From: Trichoplusia ni
Taxonomy: Eukaryota > Arthropoda > Insecta > Lepidoptera > Noctuidae
Length of the DNA stretch: 64,000 bases
NCBI RefSeq assembly: GCF_003590095.1
Contig: NC_039482.1
Span: forward strand, 11,363,657-11,427,656
Reading direction: 5' to 3'
The stretch's first letter is position 1. Every line of letters starts with the position of its first letter. A program made the translations under genes and the position numbers. The notes beneath the pieces are model-generated. The model worked only from the letters and a program-made list of their open reading frames with translations, did not search any database and had not been told where the DNA came from. Below, piece by piece: positions 11,156-22,200 of the stretch.

Positions 11156-12954
11156 ACAAATAACATACCTACATGATTTATGGAATACAAAGACGACAGT
11201 GACACGGCAAAATTAACGAGGCGGTTTATTTTAAGATATCTAAAGGATAACATATAACATTCAGTCTTGAGGAGACACGTAGATCCTTTAATTTAATTAG
11301 AAACAGATAATTATATATATATAGGTAGGTACATGAGTAACAAGAGAACTGTTATCAATAAGATAATAAGAAAGTGATACGCGCTATCAGAACTGGCAGA
11401 CAGCGCTACTTTTCAAAGTCGTTGTTTACACAAATAGTGATTGTGTATTAATGAATTAAATAAATCCACATGAAATTAATCCGCGTTACAAAGGCCAGTT
11501 ATTATTCCAGGTCGAGCCGGCCTCGCTTAGTTTCACAATTTTTACACGATATCTTCGTTTACGAAAGGCGAATGCAACAGAACACTCATTTGAGCTACCA
11601 AGCGGGGTTGCGTAAACGGGCGTATTTCGCGTAATTATTCATTCGAGATAGAGCTTGCGATTATCAGCGCTAATGTTACGTGTTAAGGTTGATATTTGAT
11701 TGTTGTATTTTGAATAGATCGTTAATGGCGTTTCGTGCCGTGTTGAGGCTCCATCTCCATGAAGATGTCCCTGACTTGAGCTAAGAATTAAACGAACGTA
11801 ACACCTGTGGCAAAAAGTTGCGGTAGTGTTATGTTACAATACTGAGATTTGTAGGAAAAAGTTTTAATTACGCACATCTATTGTACTTACATTGTCATAT
11901 CAATATTACGTTGTACATATCTACCTTATACCTAGGTACTATGCTGTGGAATCTGAAGATATTGTTTATTTCTAGCACGAATCACTGACACCTACACGTC
12001 TTAAGTTAGTCTGTAATAATTTGCATCTAGATTATCAATATCTGACAAAAGATTCTAAGTGCTATTTATATGTGTAATTTTATTTTGTAAAGCCAGGTAC
12101 TATAACGTAAACAAGCTTAATGTTTTCCATTTGAATTGCGTCTCGTTTTCGGAGTTTTTAGATAAAATGCTAAAAGATCGTTTACTTTTGACAACATAAG
12201 ATTCACTAGCCATGCCACTGTACTATTGAATTAATTGCCCGCTGACATTTTTTAGAACGGAAATTGTTTCAGAATTAGTCTTACTTAAAAAAAAGTTTTC
12301 GTTCATTCCAAAACTAAGTATATGAATAATATATTAGCACAGACACTTATTTGTAATTTTGTACGTCATAATTAATACTAGCTTATGAAATACTGGCTCG
12401 TAATATCGTTTTGATGTTATTAAGCATCTTTGAATTGGAAATCCGTATATTCTGTAATGTGTGTTATGGGTATAGTGAAGTAATATTTCTCTCAATTCGT
12501 CATCAATGTATCATAGCCGTGTTAATGTTGCAATAGCTATAAACACGTTATTTTATGCGTGTATCTACAGGTGCTTACCTAGTTAATAAAGCACGTAAAT
12601 CACTTGTGACACGTATATAAATAGCGTCTTTATTTACTCCCGGTTAAGGTCTATTTTGGTTATTCTTACGACTGACTGTTACTATATTTTTTTTAATTTA
12701 GTAAATTGTTACAACTACATACTTATGTTATGTTAAGTTAATGCTAATGTGTTGGACGCCTAGTTGTTAGTAAACACTAGGCATGAATAAGAATATTGAT
12801 TTGTTGATGTTACAATTTAGATGCTTTGTAGCTGTTAATGAAAATAATCAAACCCGCTACTTTAACCGCTATTCTATAGATTTCTTTTAAAAATGTTCTT
12901 AATATTCGACTTTTTATCCGTGATTTTAGGAAAATAAAGAATATCAAAGAAGCT

Positions 12955-13140
12955 GCACGGATACCCGAAAGATTGAGATCACCTCGCCAAACCCACAGAG
13001 CGCGACGCGTCTCGGGTTCGACCCTCGCGGAGGACAAGCATTTGTGTAATCTACGAATGCTTGTCTTGAATCTGGCTGTCTTTGTGTATGTGACTTGAAT
13101 GTTTGCGATACCCCCGTGAACAATGCGGTAGTCATTTTTA
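12955..13140 (+). repeat. tRNA-derived SINE-like fragment
   Basis: CTCGGGTTCGACCCTCGCGG near 13010-13030 resembles a polymerase III B box (GGTTCGANNCC). It is followed by GGACAAGCATTTGTGTAATC, its partial inverted echo GAATGCTTGTC, a 'tctggctgtctttgtgtatgtg' phrase, and GTTTGCGATACCCCCGTGAA. This is the look of a common lepidopteran SINE family (from memory). A related GACAAGCATTTGTGGATGCTTG piece occurs in the Pgk gene near 58719-58739. Confidence 0.5.
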
Positions 13141-14644
13141 AAAAGACAATGTTTTTTTACCTGACCTGACCCTTAGTACTTACCACTATTTATTATAGAA
13201 ATAGGTTCAGTCTTTACTAAGGCTTGTAATAAATTTTTTGTAATGAGAGAGCGAATAGCAAAGAAATGCAACATAATCACGACAAATAAAATCAATAATT
13301 GCTAATAATGCTATTTAAGATTGATAAAGTAATCAGCTGATTCTATTAGTCACTTGATAATTCAAAACGTCGTATCCGTAAACGCAATAGCATTTCATTG
13401 AACTTTACTGTGATTTGTAATGCACTTTTAAACTCATTTGGCCTTGTACGCGAGACTAAGGCCTGAAGTCGAACAGGTGTTTTCTATTTAATAAAGTTAT
13501 GGAAAGAAAAAAAAATGCCTATTAGGAATTTAATAGATTATATTTGGCTGGTGTATGATTGATTGTTTGTGGTAGTGTGTTGTTTATCATACACATTAGA
13601 CCTTGAGAGTGAGAGATGAAAGACAAAGAGTTCCTTGTTTTACAGTAGGTAGCACTGTGTTTTTAATACTGTAGAGCATGGGGAACATGCTTTTTGGTTT
13701 TATTCAACAGATTTCAAGGTTTTGAAAATGATTTGGTGCTTAAAGCATTTTTTTGCACAAAGAATTATCTGCCGCAGTTTTACCGTCTTTGACGGGGATG
13801 AAGATATCTTTTTTGATGCTTGTAAACAGTATCTTTTAAAGATAGCACAGATGGCTTTTTTTTTAAATTATGATGCATCTTTAAATCTTGTATTCAGTAA
13901 GCTCAACGTACTTGTTTAATCAATTACAAAATCATCTTCGAAACGTATTATACGCGCAATATCGATAAAGATAAAAACAAAAGAATATTGTTTATTATTT
14001 ACGTTGTTAGCTACCTTAATTGCGTTATATTAAACACATTTCTTTTTCCAAATATTATATTTATTATTCATTCGGTAATCCGTTTATTACGAAGCGTTAT
14101 TTAATATTAATATGTGCATCTACTAGGTCACTGGCCCAACGGAATTATACGTCATGGCCATAGTCAAAAATTCATTGACAAATTCTCACGTCTTTTAACG
14201 CTGTTAGTAAACATTTACCTACTTATATAGAGGCCACAATTCTTATGTTGTAAGTAATTAATTTCACAATGATTGTGGTCACGATATTTGTTGATCTAGT
14301 TCTAAATCTATAACAATCTATATTTTGCTCTTTTCTATTGTTGTTTTATTGAACGATAACGTATCTATAAATGTTTTACGCGCTATGTCAGGATGGTGAA
14401 AGGATAAATGAGAGATAAATAATTATTCAAAGCCTATTGAGCCTTATATTTAGGTTTGTAGAATATCTACTATCGGATTAACGAACTCAGATTTTTGTTT
14501 TTTTTTTTAAAAGGTAAACAAGAATTGTTTATGCAGCGCTGTTTTGTTTAATTTGTATTTTCCTATGACTTGATAAATATTAATGTTTGTTATTTAGACT
14601 GGATAATTAATTTATGCTGAGTGTTAAGTTGAGTAAGTACGCAC

Positions 14645-14807
14645 CTAATTGACTGTTTTCCTGTGCATCCTCGCAGCGTCCCACCACGCGGATGATGGCG
14701 CGCCCCGCGAGTCGCGCGCAGATCATCATGGGCCGCACCCGAGGGTCACCTTCCTCCGCCTCACTGGGCACTCTTGCACCGCCATCGTATTCCGTAGGGG
14801 GCCTCAT
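14645..14807 (-). CDS. LRRC20: alternative upstream first coding exon of the LRRC20-like gene
   Basis: An open frame starts at ATG 14807-14805 and reads 54 codons plus one base to a GTGCGT donor (14644-14639). The residual base G is the same phase as the donor of the downstream first exon (9411), so it splices cleanly to the exon at 9063 to give ...ENSQL-DLSECQL.... Its end, AIIRVVGRCEDAQENSQL, is clearly related to AVTRVVLKCEDAQKTQVL in the downstream first exon, so the two look like duplicated, mutually exclusive first exons. The upstream version adds about 33 residues, including an acidic stretch (PSEAEEGDP), and would give a 213-residue protein. The exon is GC-rich, unlike its flanks. That it belongs to this gene is inferred from homology and phase. 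Confidence 0.75.
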
Positions 14808-14992
14808 CACTGCACTTGATAATTAACAGTCACTGCACAATCCCTTGGTTCAGGTCACTGCTGAGTCACGACTATGAAAGTCTTTCACAATCTGAAAGAG
14901 TCACGTATCATCTACCACCGCAGCAAAACGCGATGCGCCTAGGTCCACGGTAGCACTCTGGTAAAATTCGAGCGCCGCGTTTCGCGCCAGCC

Positions 14993-14999
14993 TTTATAT
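14993..14999 (-). promoter_or_regulatory. candidate TATA box for the upstream LRRC20 first exon
   Basis: On the minus strand, GATATAAAGG (14991-15000) lies about 185 bp upstream of the start codon at 14807, in a GC-rich patch (about 14900-15120). The position is reasonable for a promoter with a ~150-nt 5' leader, but no initiator was identified with confidence. Confidence 0.35.
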
Positions 15000-16792
15000 C
15001 GTTGCCAAAACAAAGAAGCGTGGTGCGGGAGGGAGAGCGCAACAATAACAAACTCTCGTCTCGCTCGCACCGTCTGCTGCGCAGTTGACGCAAGTTGGCC
15101 GCTGGCGGAAGCGCACGGAAATATAATGGGAGATGGAGCCCCGTCACGGGTCCTGCCACAAAGGAATCGATGATTTCTGCTTTGGTAAACAATCCTGCGA
15201 TCTCGGTTTCAGTGGAGCGCATTGTCACGTCTTCAATAAGAGCATTGTAATCTCTGCGGGCCCGTTATCAGATTGCATTGTTTGTGGGAATAATCGGCGT
15301 TTGAATGCATGTCGTTGAGCTCAATGTGAAAGGCTGGGCTGACGGCCGAACATGATTTTCCAGCCTAATTCACAACATGCCATCAATGTGGTACATGTTG
15401 CAATTTATTGCGGACGCGTTCGATGCGAAACTTGGTTACGATGATTTAAAACTGTTTAATTTTTGAGTCATAACAAGTTGTGCATTATATTTCCTGAAAT
15501 TATGCAATTAGTTAACTTGTAACAATCTTTTACTGTCAAAGATGTTTCCACTATTCAATTCATTTAGTTTTTTAACGACCTTCATTTGCTTTGCCATGCG
15601 ATCGATCGTGATCAAAGAGATCCATAAGAGAGTGTCAAAATCTTTCCGGAATTCGTAACGCATCGTTCAAGGACTAATTACTCAAATAATTTTTGTTTAG
15701 AAAATTGTCTAAACGATCAATCTATTTGAGAAGTTTTCGACTTCTCGATGTAAGTTCAAGGACCCAGCCTAGGAAATGTATTAGGAAAGAATGACAATCG
15801 CATTGTAGATACATAGTTATGTATTATTTACGTGCAGATAATTGCGTCAATTAAAAACTTGACGTCTATATGTCGTCCGTTCAACGCACTGCCTTGATGT
15901 TTCGGCCAAAGAGAGTCGTAGATTTTCGCCAGCGGTAACCTTGAACGAGAGCCAAAAACTATATTCCCGACTTCTGTGGCCCGATTAATATTTGCACTAA
16001 ACTATTTATTTTTGGAAAATAAACAAGGAACTTTGAAACACTCGATGGCTGCAGTTTATGTGTTTTCTTTTACAATTAAAGATTGTCTCATGATATTAAA
16101 GGAAAATTAATTAATTGACAAAAGTATCTACCGTATACGTAGCTATTTGCTACACTTGTAGCAAAACACTTCATCTGTAGGATTTGAATTATAAAAGCAA
16201 AAATAGAACAAATTAGGTGTGAACGTTTTTATTTCAGGCCGGTGCAACAACTGCTGAAAAATGTGCGCTACCGATGTTCCTTTGTTTTGTGAAATTCATA
16301 TTTATTGTACAGGTCAATGCCGTTATTATTAGTTTTCTTTCTGTTTTTAAAGCTATATGAAGGTTACCCATATTTTTAGATCATATAAAGTAGTACTCGG
16401 CTAGGTAGAAATTTTAGATAGACCAAATCTTTTTGGATTGTTTAACTGTTCATAGATATTTTGAGGAGTTACAGTTCGAGATTCTGAAAAACAGCGGTGA
16501 CTAGCGATGACACAGTTTCAAATATATATATTTTGTACTTTCCCTGATTCATACAGAACAAAGAACTTTGAAGACTATTCAGATTTCCCAACATAATGAC
16601 GGATGCTTTATACCTACTTCCCAAGAAAATAGCTTGGTTTTGGCTGTGTCATCTCGCATGTGAAAAAGGACATACTGTCCGGAAAGGATGTCTTCTTTCC
16701 ATTAAAAGGAAACAGAAGCTTGTTTTACAGCCATTTACCAATTACCTCGTCGTCTTCATCCAGACATCATATTCCTGAAAGTGTCATCAAAA

Positions 16793-16906
16793 CTACGGCC
16801 CTATCATACGTTTTGCAAACGTAGAGATGACATACAGCATCATGACAGCATCAAGTGTTGTCAGGCAGCCTGTGAGCCAGAAAATGTAGAGTTTGTTCAG
16901 AGGCGT
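16793..16906 (-). other. unassigned open segment with a hydrophobic helix, possible exon
   Basis: Read from a CAG acceptor-like site (16907-16909) the minus strand gives 37 codons and a TAG. The central part (LYIFWLTGCLTTLDAVMMLY) is strongly hydrophobic and is followed by a basic end (AKRMIGP). This would fit a terminal exon with one membrane helix, or it may be chance. I do not recognise the family. No connecting exon with matching phase was established. Confidence 0.22.
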
Positions 16907-17147
16907 CTGAGCACATCACGCACGTGATGACAAATAGCTATCGCAAATATTTTTCAGACATATTTATGATCCGTACCCATTTCATAATCTAGAGCCAAAC
17001 GATTGTTTTTTAGACATTAGTCTTTTTCGACAGGACATAATATTATGGTTTAGCAAACTCTTGGTAAATACGTTTATTAGAGGGAAGCTGCACCAAAGTT
17101 ACACTGAATCGCAGATGGGTTACTTTCCTCACAGCTACATCAACAGT

Positions 17148-17399
17148 TTATGTTCTGTTTCGGCGCACGCGCACCGGTGACGCACCAAATTTTCCGACGG
17201 ACGACCGCTGACATTTCGCAGAAGTTTTTTCACAACGAAAGTTGAGGTCGATCCTTTGTGCTATTTCAGGAAAATCTGGACAAGAGCCAGTTCCCTCTTC
17301 GGTATAGCATTCGACGCAGTTGCACGTATACGGTTCTTTGATCCCTTCGTCCTTGCGTGCGAAATGTATCCTTACTTCGTCGAAATAAGGACCACAATT
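17148..17399 (-). other. unassigned cysteine-rich open segment, possible exon or relic
   Basis: Minus strand, 83 codons open from a TTAG acceptor-like site (AG at 17400-17401) to TAA at 17150-17148. The composition is protein-like, with balanced charge and the cluster YTCNCVECYTEEGTGSCPDF, followed by DLNFRCEKTSAKCQ. The C-x-C-x2-C motif is reminiscent of the end of cystine-knot proteins such as bursicon, but the rest does not align convincingly and the last ~20 residues look like noise. It may be an orphan exon of an undescribed secreted protein, a relic, or chance. There is no start codon in frame. Confidence 0.28.
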
Positions 17400-19218
17400 C
17401 TAATACCTGTTGAGTTCTGTAGCTGTTTCTGATTTCAATTTATTAATTTTCTTTGTTTATAGCCTAAATCTAGATGGGAATAATGGCACTCGAGTAAATA
17501 ATGCATTTTTTATGAGTTCATTTTCATGAGTTATTTCAATGTTAACTTTTTTACTGTTATGATGCCAAACATGAATACACGTGGCATTCTATTTACGCGT
17601 AAAAACTTTCAGTCGCGCTCCTAATTCTTAGTTTACCTATAAACAATGTCGCGCGCTATAGACGATTTGAATTATTCCTAATATAATAATATAAAAGGCA
17701 ACAATTCCTTTCAAAAAGATTTGTCTTAAACCTCAAAGAAAACTTCATTTTGATGAGGTAAACAACTTTGCGGTGTTATTCAAATTGCTGATTATTTCCT
17801 TAATTTGGCAAGAGTTAAAGACAAATGTACCTATTTTCTGCTAATTTATTGAATACCTAACTCCAACTCGGAAATGGGATCATTAAATATTTTGTCACTT
17901 CTAGTTAATTAACATAGTAGGTACTCTTTCAATGAATTTCGAATGTAGCGAAACCCTCTTGGCAAACAATCCAATAAAGACTGCCAGACAAAACTGTCTA
18001 CAAGTTGAAACTGTTATTGTTTCGAAATATTGTTCTTTGAACATCTATTTGACTTTTCTTTTTAGGTGGTATTAAATACAAACTAATTGCAAAATATATA
18101 ATCATAAATCGAATAATCTTAAGTCCCTTGCTCGAACGAGCTACTATTATTGCTTCAACTTCCATTTCTAACTACACTGTGAGATAATTAGATTACATAA
18201 ATTTCGCCAGAACAGCTTTTAATCGGAAAATAATACATGCTCTTGATATTTGAACGAAATGTATGAAACCGCGAGTCATTCTATACAACGATATGTTGTA
18301 TGGATGTAACACGCGTGCCCCGTTTTAGAATGATTGATATTTAGAAAACGCTCATCCGGTATATTTACGTACTCACTTTTCGTACTTAATTTTTCTCATT
18401 TATCATTTTATCTTTTCATATCGTTAGTTCGTTTTTCTTCTTACTCTTAATAATGGGACGATCCTAACATGTGTCTGACCATTGTGTAAAATACTACCTA
18501 CGTACCTATCTAGTTAGCATGTATATTGCCTACTGTATTGGCTCAGTTTGCGGTTCTCCAAGAAATAGTCTTCAATTACCTATATTTTATTAATCGTGTC
18601 AATCATCAAAATTCAAGCAATTAAGGGCAACACCATAACTAAACGCACTATTAAATAGAAACGACTTGTTTATTTAATACGTAAGGCGTAAAAACTAGCT
18701 CGTGTTTTGATCGTCAATGAAGTGCGTAGTTTCGCTATGTTTAATTCGTATTGTACTGTCCAAAATAGAATTAATCTAGCTGTTTCACTAGTTGTCAGTT
18801 TTTGTATCAACACGAGAAGCGTTGTCAAGGTCAGTTAAGCGTGAACAGTTGACAGTTTTATGCAAGTGACGAGACTTGTGGCTACTTCCTGATGTTCACC
18901 TAATTATTGTGGACTGAGGTAAATTGTTAGTGCAGTACTCTTTGATGTTGGGAAACGTTGTTAGAATAGGTAATGTTATAATTTATGATTGTAAGGAAGT
19001 TATTCTATAGATAAGAGTCGAAATTCAGACTCCTCATCTTGTAAAACTGCAAATTGTGATTGGCCATATCTATTTACCTCTTTTCCATTTCCAGTACAAG
19101 ATTAGAAAAAATAAGCAAGAGAAATGAATACACCTGTAACTATAATGTTTAATTGTTTTAAGGACCTAATATATAAAAAATCAAACTACACATCACAATG
19201 AACAATAATTTAATACGA

Positions 19219-22200
19219 TCAAGTGGGTGCGTTGTCGGGGCGTTGCTGCGCGAGTTGCGCTGCTGCACAGCAGTGCAGCATGAGCGCGGTGAGCGCGTAC
19301 GCACGACCCTCGTTCCCGTCGCCCGCGCTCGCGTCCTCCGCCGACAACTCCTCGCGAACGGCTAGTAACTGATGGAAATAATGTTGGAGATGTATCAACA
19401 CATTCTTGATCTGTTGGTACTTGATTTACTGTTTGGTATGCAAATAATGCTGTTGCTAAGATCGATTTTATTTGCTGATTTGATTGATACTCGTTCGTCA
19501 ACTTGACACATTTGGAAAACATTGGGCGGCGATCTTGGACCGAAGCTTCTTTTAATAACAAAGTTTACAAGGAGCACTCGATGCTAGATCATGTTAACAT
19601 CCATAAGAACCATCAGATGATAGTTCTTATCGAGTCGACGTAAATTTACAGCGAATTAAAATTCTCATCTATCCACCCCTCGAATATCCAAGACCGCGCG
19701 AAGTGGAATAGATTGCAGAGCCCTCACCATTTCATGTATCTGTTGCGCGGTGAGCCTGGCGGCCAGCTCAGGCGCGGAGTCCCGCGCGGCCGCGAGCAGC
19801 GCGTCCGGCGGCAGCGCGCTGCGCAGCGCCGGCTGCAGCATGGCGCTCACGCCGCCCCTCGCCACCCACGTCGCGCCGCACCCGCCGAACGGGTTGCCCG
19901 ACTCCAGCGACTGCTTCCTTTACGTCACACGGGCTGCTCGTCAACAAATTGTAGGCTCTTTCTTTCTTTAACCACATTGTATGAGAAGAGTTGGAAATGG
20001 AACGACAGGTGAATGGGAGTGACAGAAGTAAACTAAGTGAATTATCCAGGGGTGCTTGCCTTCAGTGCGTGATCCTTTACGTCAGCCGGGCAGCTCGTTG
20101 GCCTATAAGTTGTTGGTCTTTCATTTCCTACATCACAATGTGTAACAGGAACATTAGAAAGCGGAAGGATAGTTTAATTTTATTAGTGTTTCATCAGCGC
20201 AAAACATTTTGGGATGCGTGTTATTTCATTCTCGTTCTTTCTACAAGTTCTGTCTGTCCCTAACAATGCAATAGCAGCTGTGGCAATGCAACGGATAGCG
20301 ACATAATATAGGATCAAAAAAGGTATTGATATTTAGGTAATAAGAGCGTGTGGGGGTGCTCTCTAGCTAGCTGGCTGTTGACAGCTTAAGGTTGAATACT
20401 GTGGAAGCTTACACAAAACGTTCGGCACAAGAAATTGTACAGAATAAAGGGCTAAAACTGGTACAGGATAAAAGTAAAACAAGAATACGGGTACAACATT
20501 AAATAGAAGGATCTAAAACTGCTGAAATACATTTAGTTTTCGATAAATAAAACAATAAACAATCAAGGGTTGAATACACAAACCACAAGAAGAAATCCAA
20601 ACTACAAATGGAAACATACAGGACCCTATTTTTTTCAAAAGAAGGTTCAAAAGAACCTACACCTCTATCCGTATTGTTTAAAGAAACATTCATTACTAAA
20701 AAACAAAAATAATGCATTCGCATCTTTGAATGGCTTCGAAAATTCCAAGATATTTCTTATTAAATTTTTGATCATCCTATTTAGATTTTGGTTAACAATA
20801 TTTATTATAAATCCATATTTATATCCCGATGATTGATTTACGTAGTAGATCATAGAATTTATAGTTCCCTTTGTGTCTGATTTATATCATACGTACAGCA
20901 CGTGTAGACTAGGACATAAAGAATGAGCATTCCATATTAGTTCGCAAGACCATACCGATGTAAATGCAAGGTTAATCCATTACTTCTGATCATAGTCTTG
21001 TGATTTATCATATAGACTTTTTTACTGATTTGTTGTTTATTCTTTTTAATTAATGTTTGTCCAGCGATCGGGAAAGCGCTCCGATAAATTCTCGAATGAC
21101 CTTAGCAAAATCAATTGGAAAGGATGGGAATAAAAGGACAAAGAAGTGAGAACATAACAATTACTGTGAAATACCTTGTGTATCTTCAAACGTTGAAGGA
21201 CAAAATGTTGTGCGAACTAATAAAAACAAAGTATAGTATTATAACGCAACTCTTTAGGAATGTGAAGACATGTACACATTATAACTTGGTATTACCTGTT
21301 GTAAAGGTATTTAAAGTAACATATATTACATATGACAACACTCCACAAAGCAGTGACTCCCTTTTTAAGCAACGTCACGACTAAGATTATTGTGAAGGAG
21401 ACAAATATTCATTTGGCTATAGTACTGGAATATTCAGAAACATTTTTGGAGATGGTAAATCATGGGGGCGGTTTGTTGAGATGCGGTTGACGTACCTGGG
21501 TGTGTGGCTGGGCGACGGAGGCAGGGATCTGGAGGAGGCGTTGCTTTTTGGCGCTGAAAGGGAATGAGCGGAGCCGGCGCGTCTTAGTCCAGCCACCAGC
21601 GCGCTCATAGCTCCACCACCTAAATACAATCATCCATTTACAAGGTAATACACAATATTTGAGGTGTGGGACAAAATTGGTTAATAATATAAAGAACGTG
21701 TGCACGGGAATGGAGAAAAAGACCAAAGAGGACCATGGGTTTAACGTAACGTCTTACTAATATTGTAACAGTGTAATGGTTGACTGGTAGAGAATGCTTT
21801 AGGCATTAAGTCCGTGGTATTGTATGAGAAGTGTAAATAAATAAATAATATGTTTGCAATCGTAAAACGGTATCCCTCATCCAAGTGCGCTAATATTATT
21901 TTAAGACGCTGCTGTGGGGTGCCTCTTCCGACATTCACAACAATAGGAAAGTTTTTGTTGAAGAAAAAATACTATTTCAGTTTTTTCGTAATTACTCAAG
22001 AATTATAAAGAACACTATTTACAAGATTTCCAAAGATCTAATTGGCTTACATAAACCTAATGCAACAAACCTAAATGTAGAAATTATAACAAAATTTAAA
22101 ATTAATTCTTGGTATTTTGAAAAAGGCATTCTATTTGCCTACATTAGATAGGTACATGCAATCCTTGGTAACAATCTTAACCAGAGCGTTAAAGGACGGG

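Larger units (their letters stand above)
9475..14644. other. 5' flank of the short LRRC20 form / first intron of the long form
   Basis: No coding exon was recognised in this ~5.2-kb AT-rich stretch. It contains a perfect hairpin at 11113-11155 and a tRNA-like repeat around 12955-13140 (listed separately). A GC-richer patch near 10420-10560 has no open frame longer than about 20 codons with family resemblance. If the upstream first exon at 14645-14807 is used, the whole interval is intronic. Confidence 0.45.
14808..19218. other. intergenic between LRRC20 and PDZD8, two orphan open segments
   Basis: Apart from the GC-rich 5' flank of the LRRC20 upstream exon and the two unassigned minus-strand segments at 16793-16906 and 17148-17399, the stretch is AT-rich and shows no coding signal. 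An ATTAAA on the minus strand at 19148-19153 could serve as a polyadenylation signal for PDZD8. Confidence 0.4.

Noticed and set aside
19193..19561. 122-codon frame overlapping PDZD8 exon 14 in another frame
   Set aside because: Shadow of the GC-rich exon; the phase-consistent frame is the one ending at 19219 that matches the PDZD8 C-terminus.
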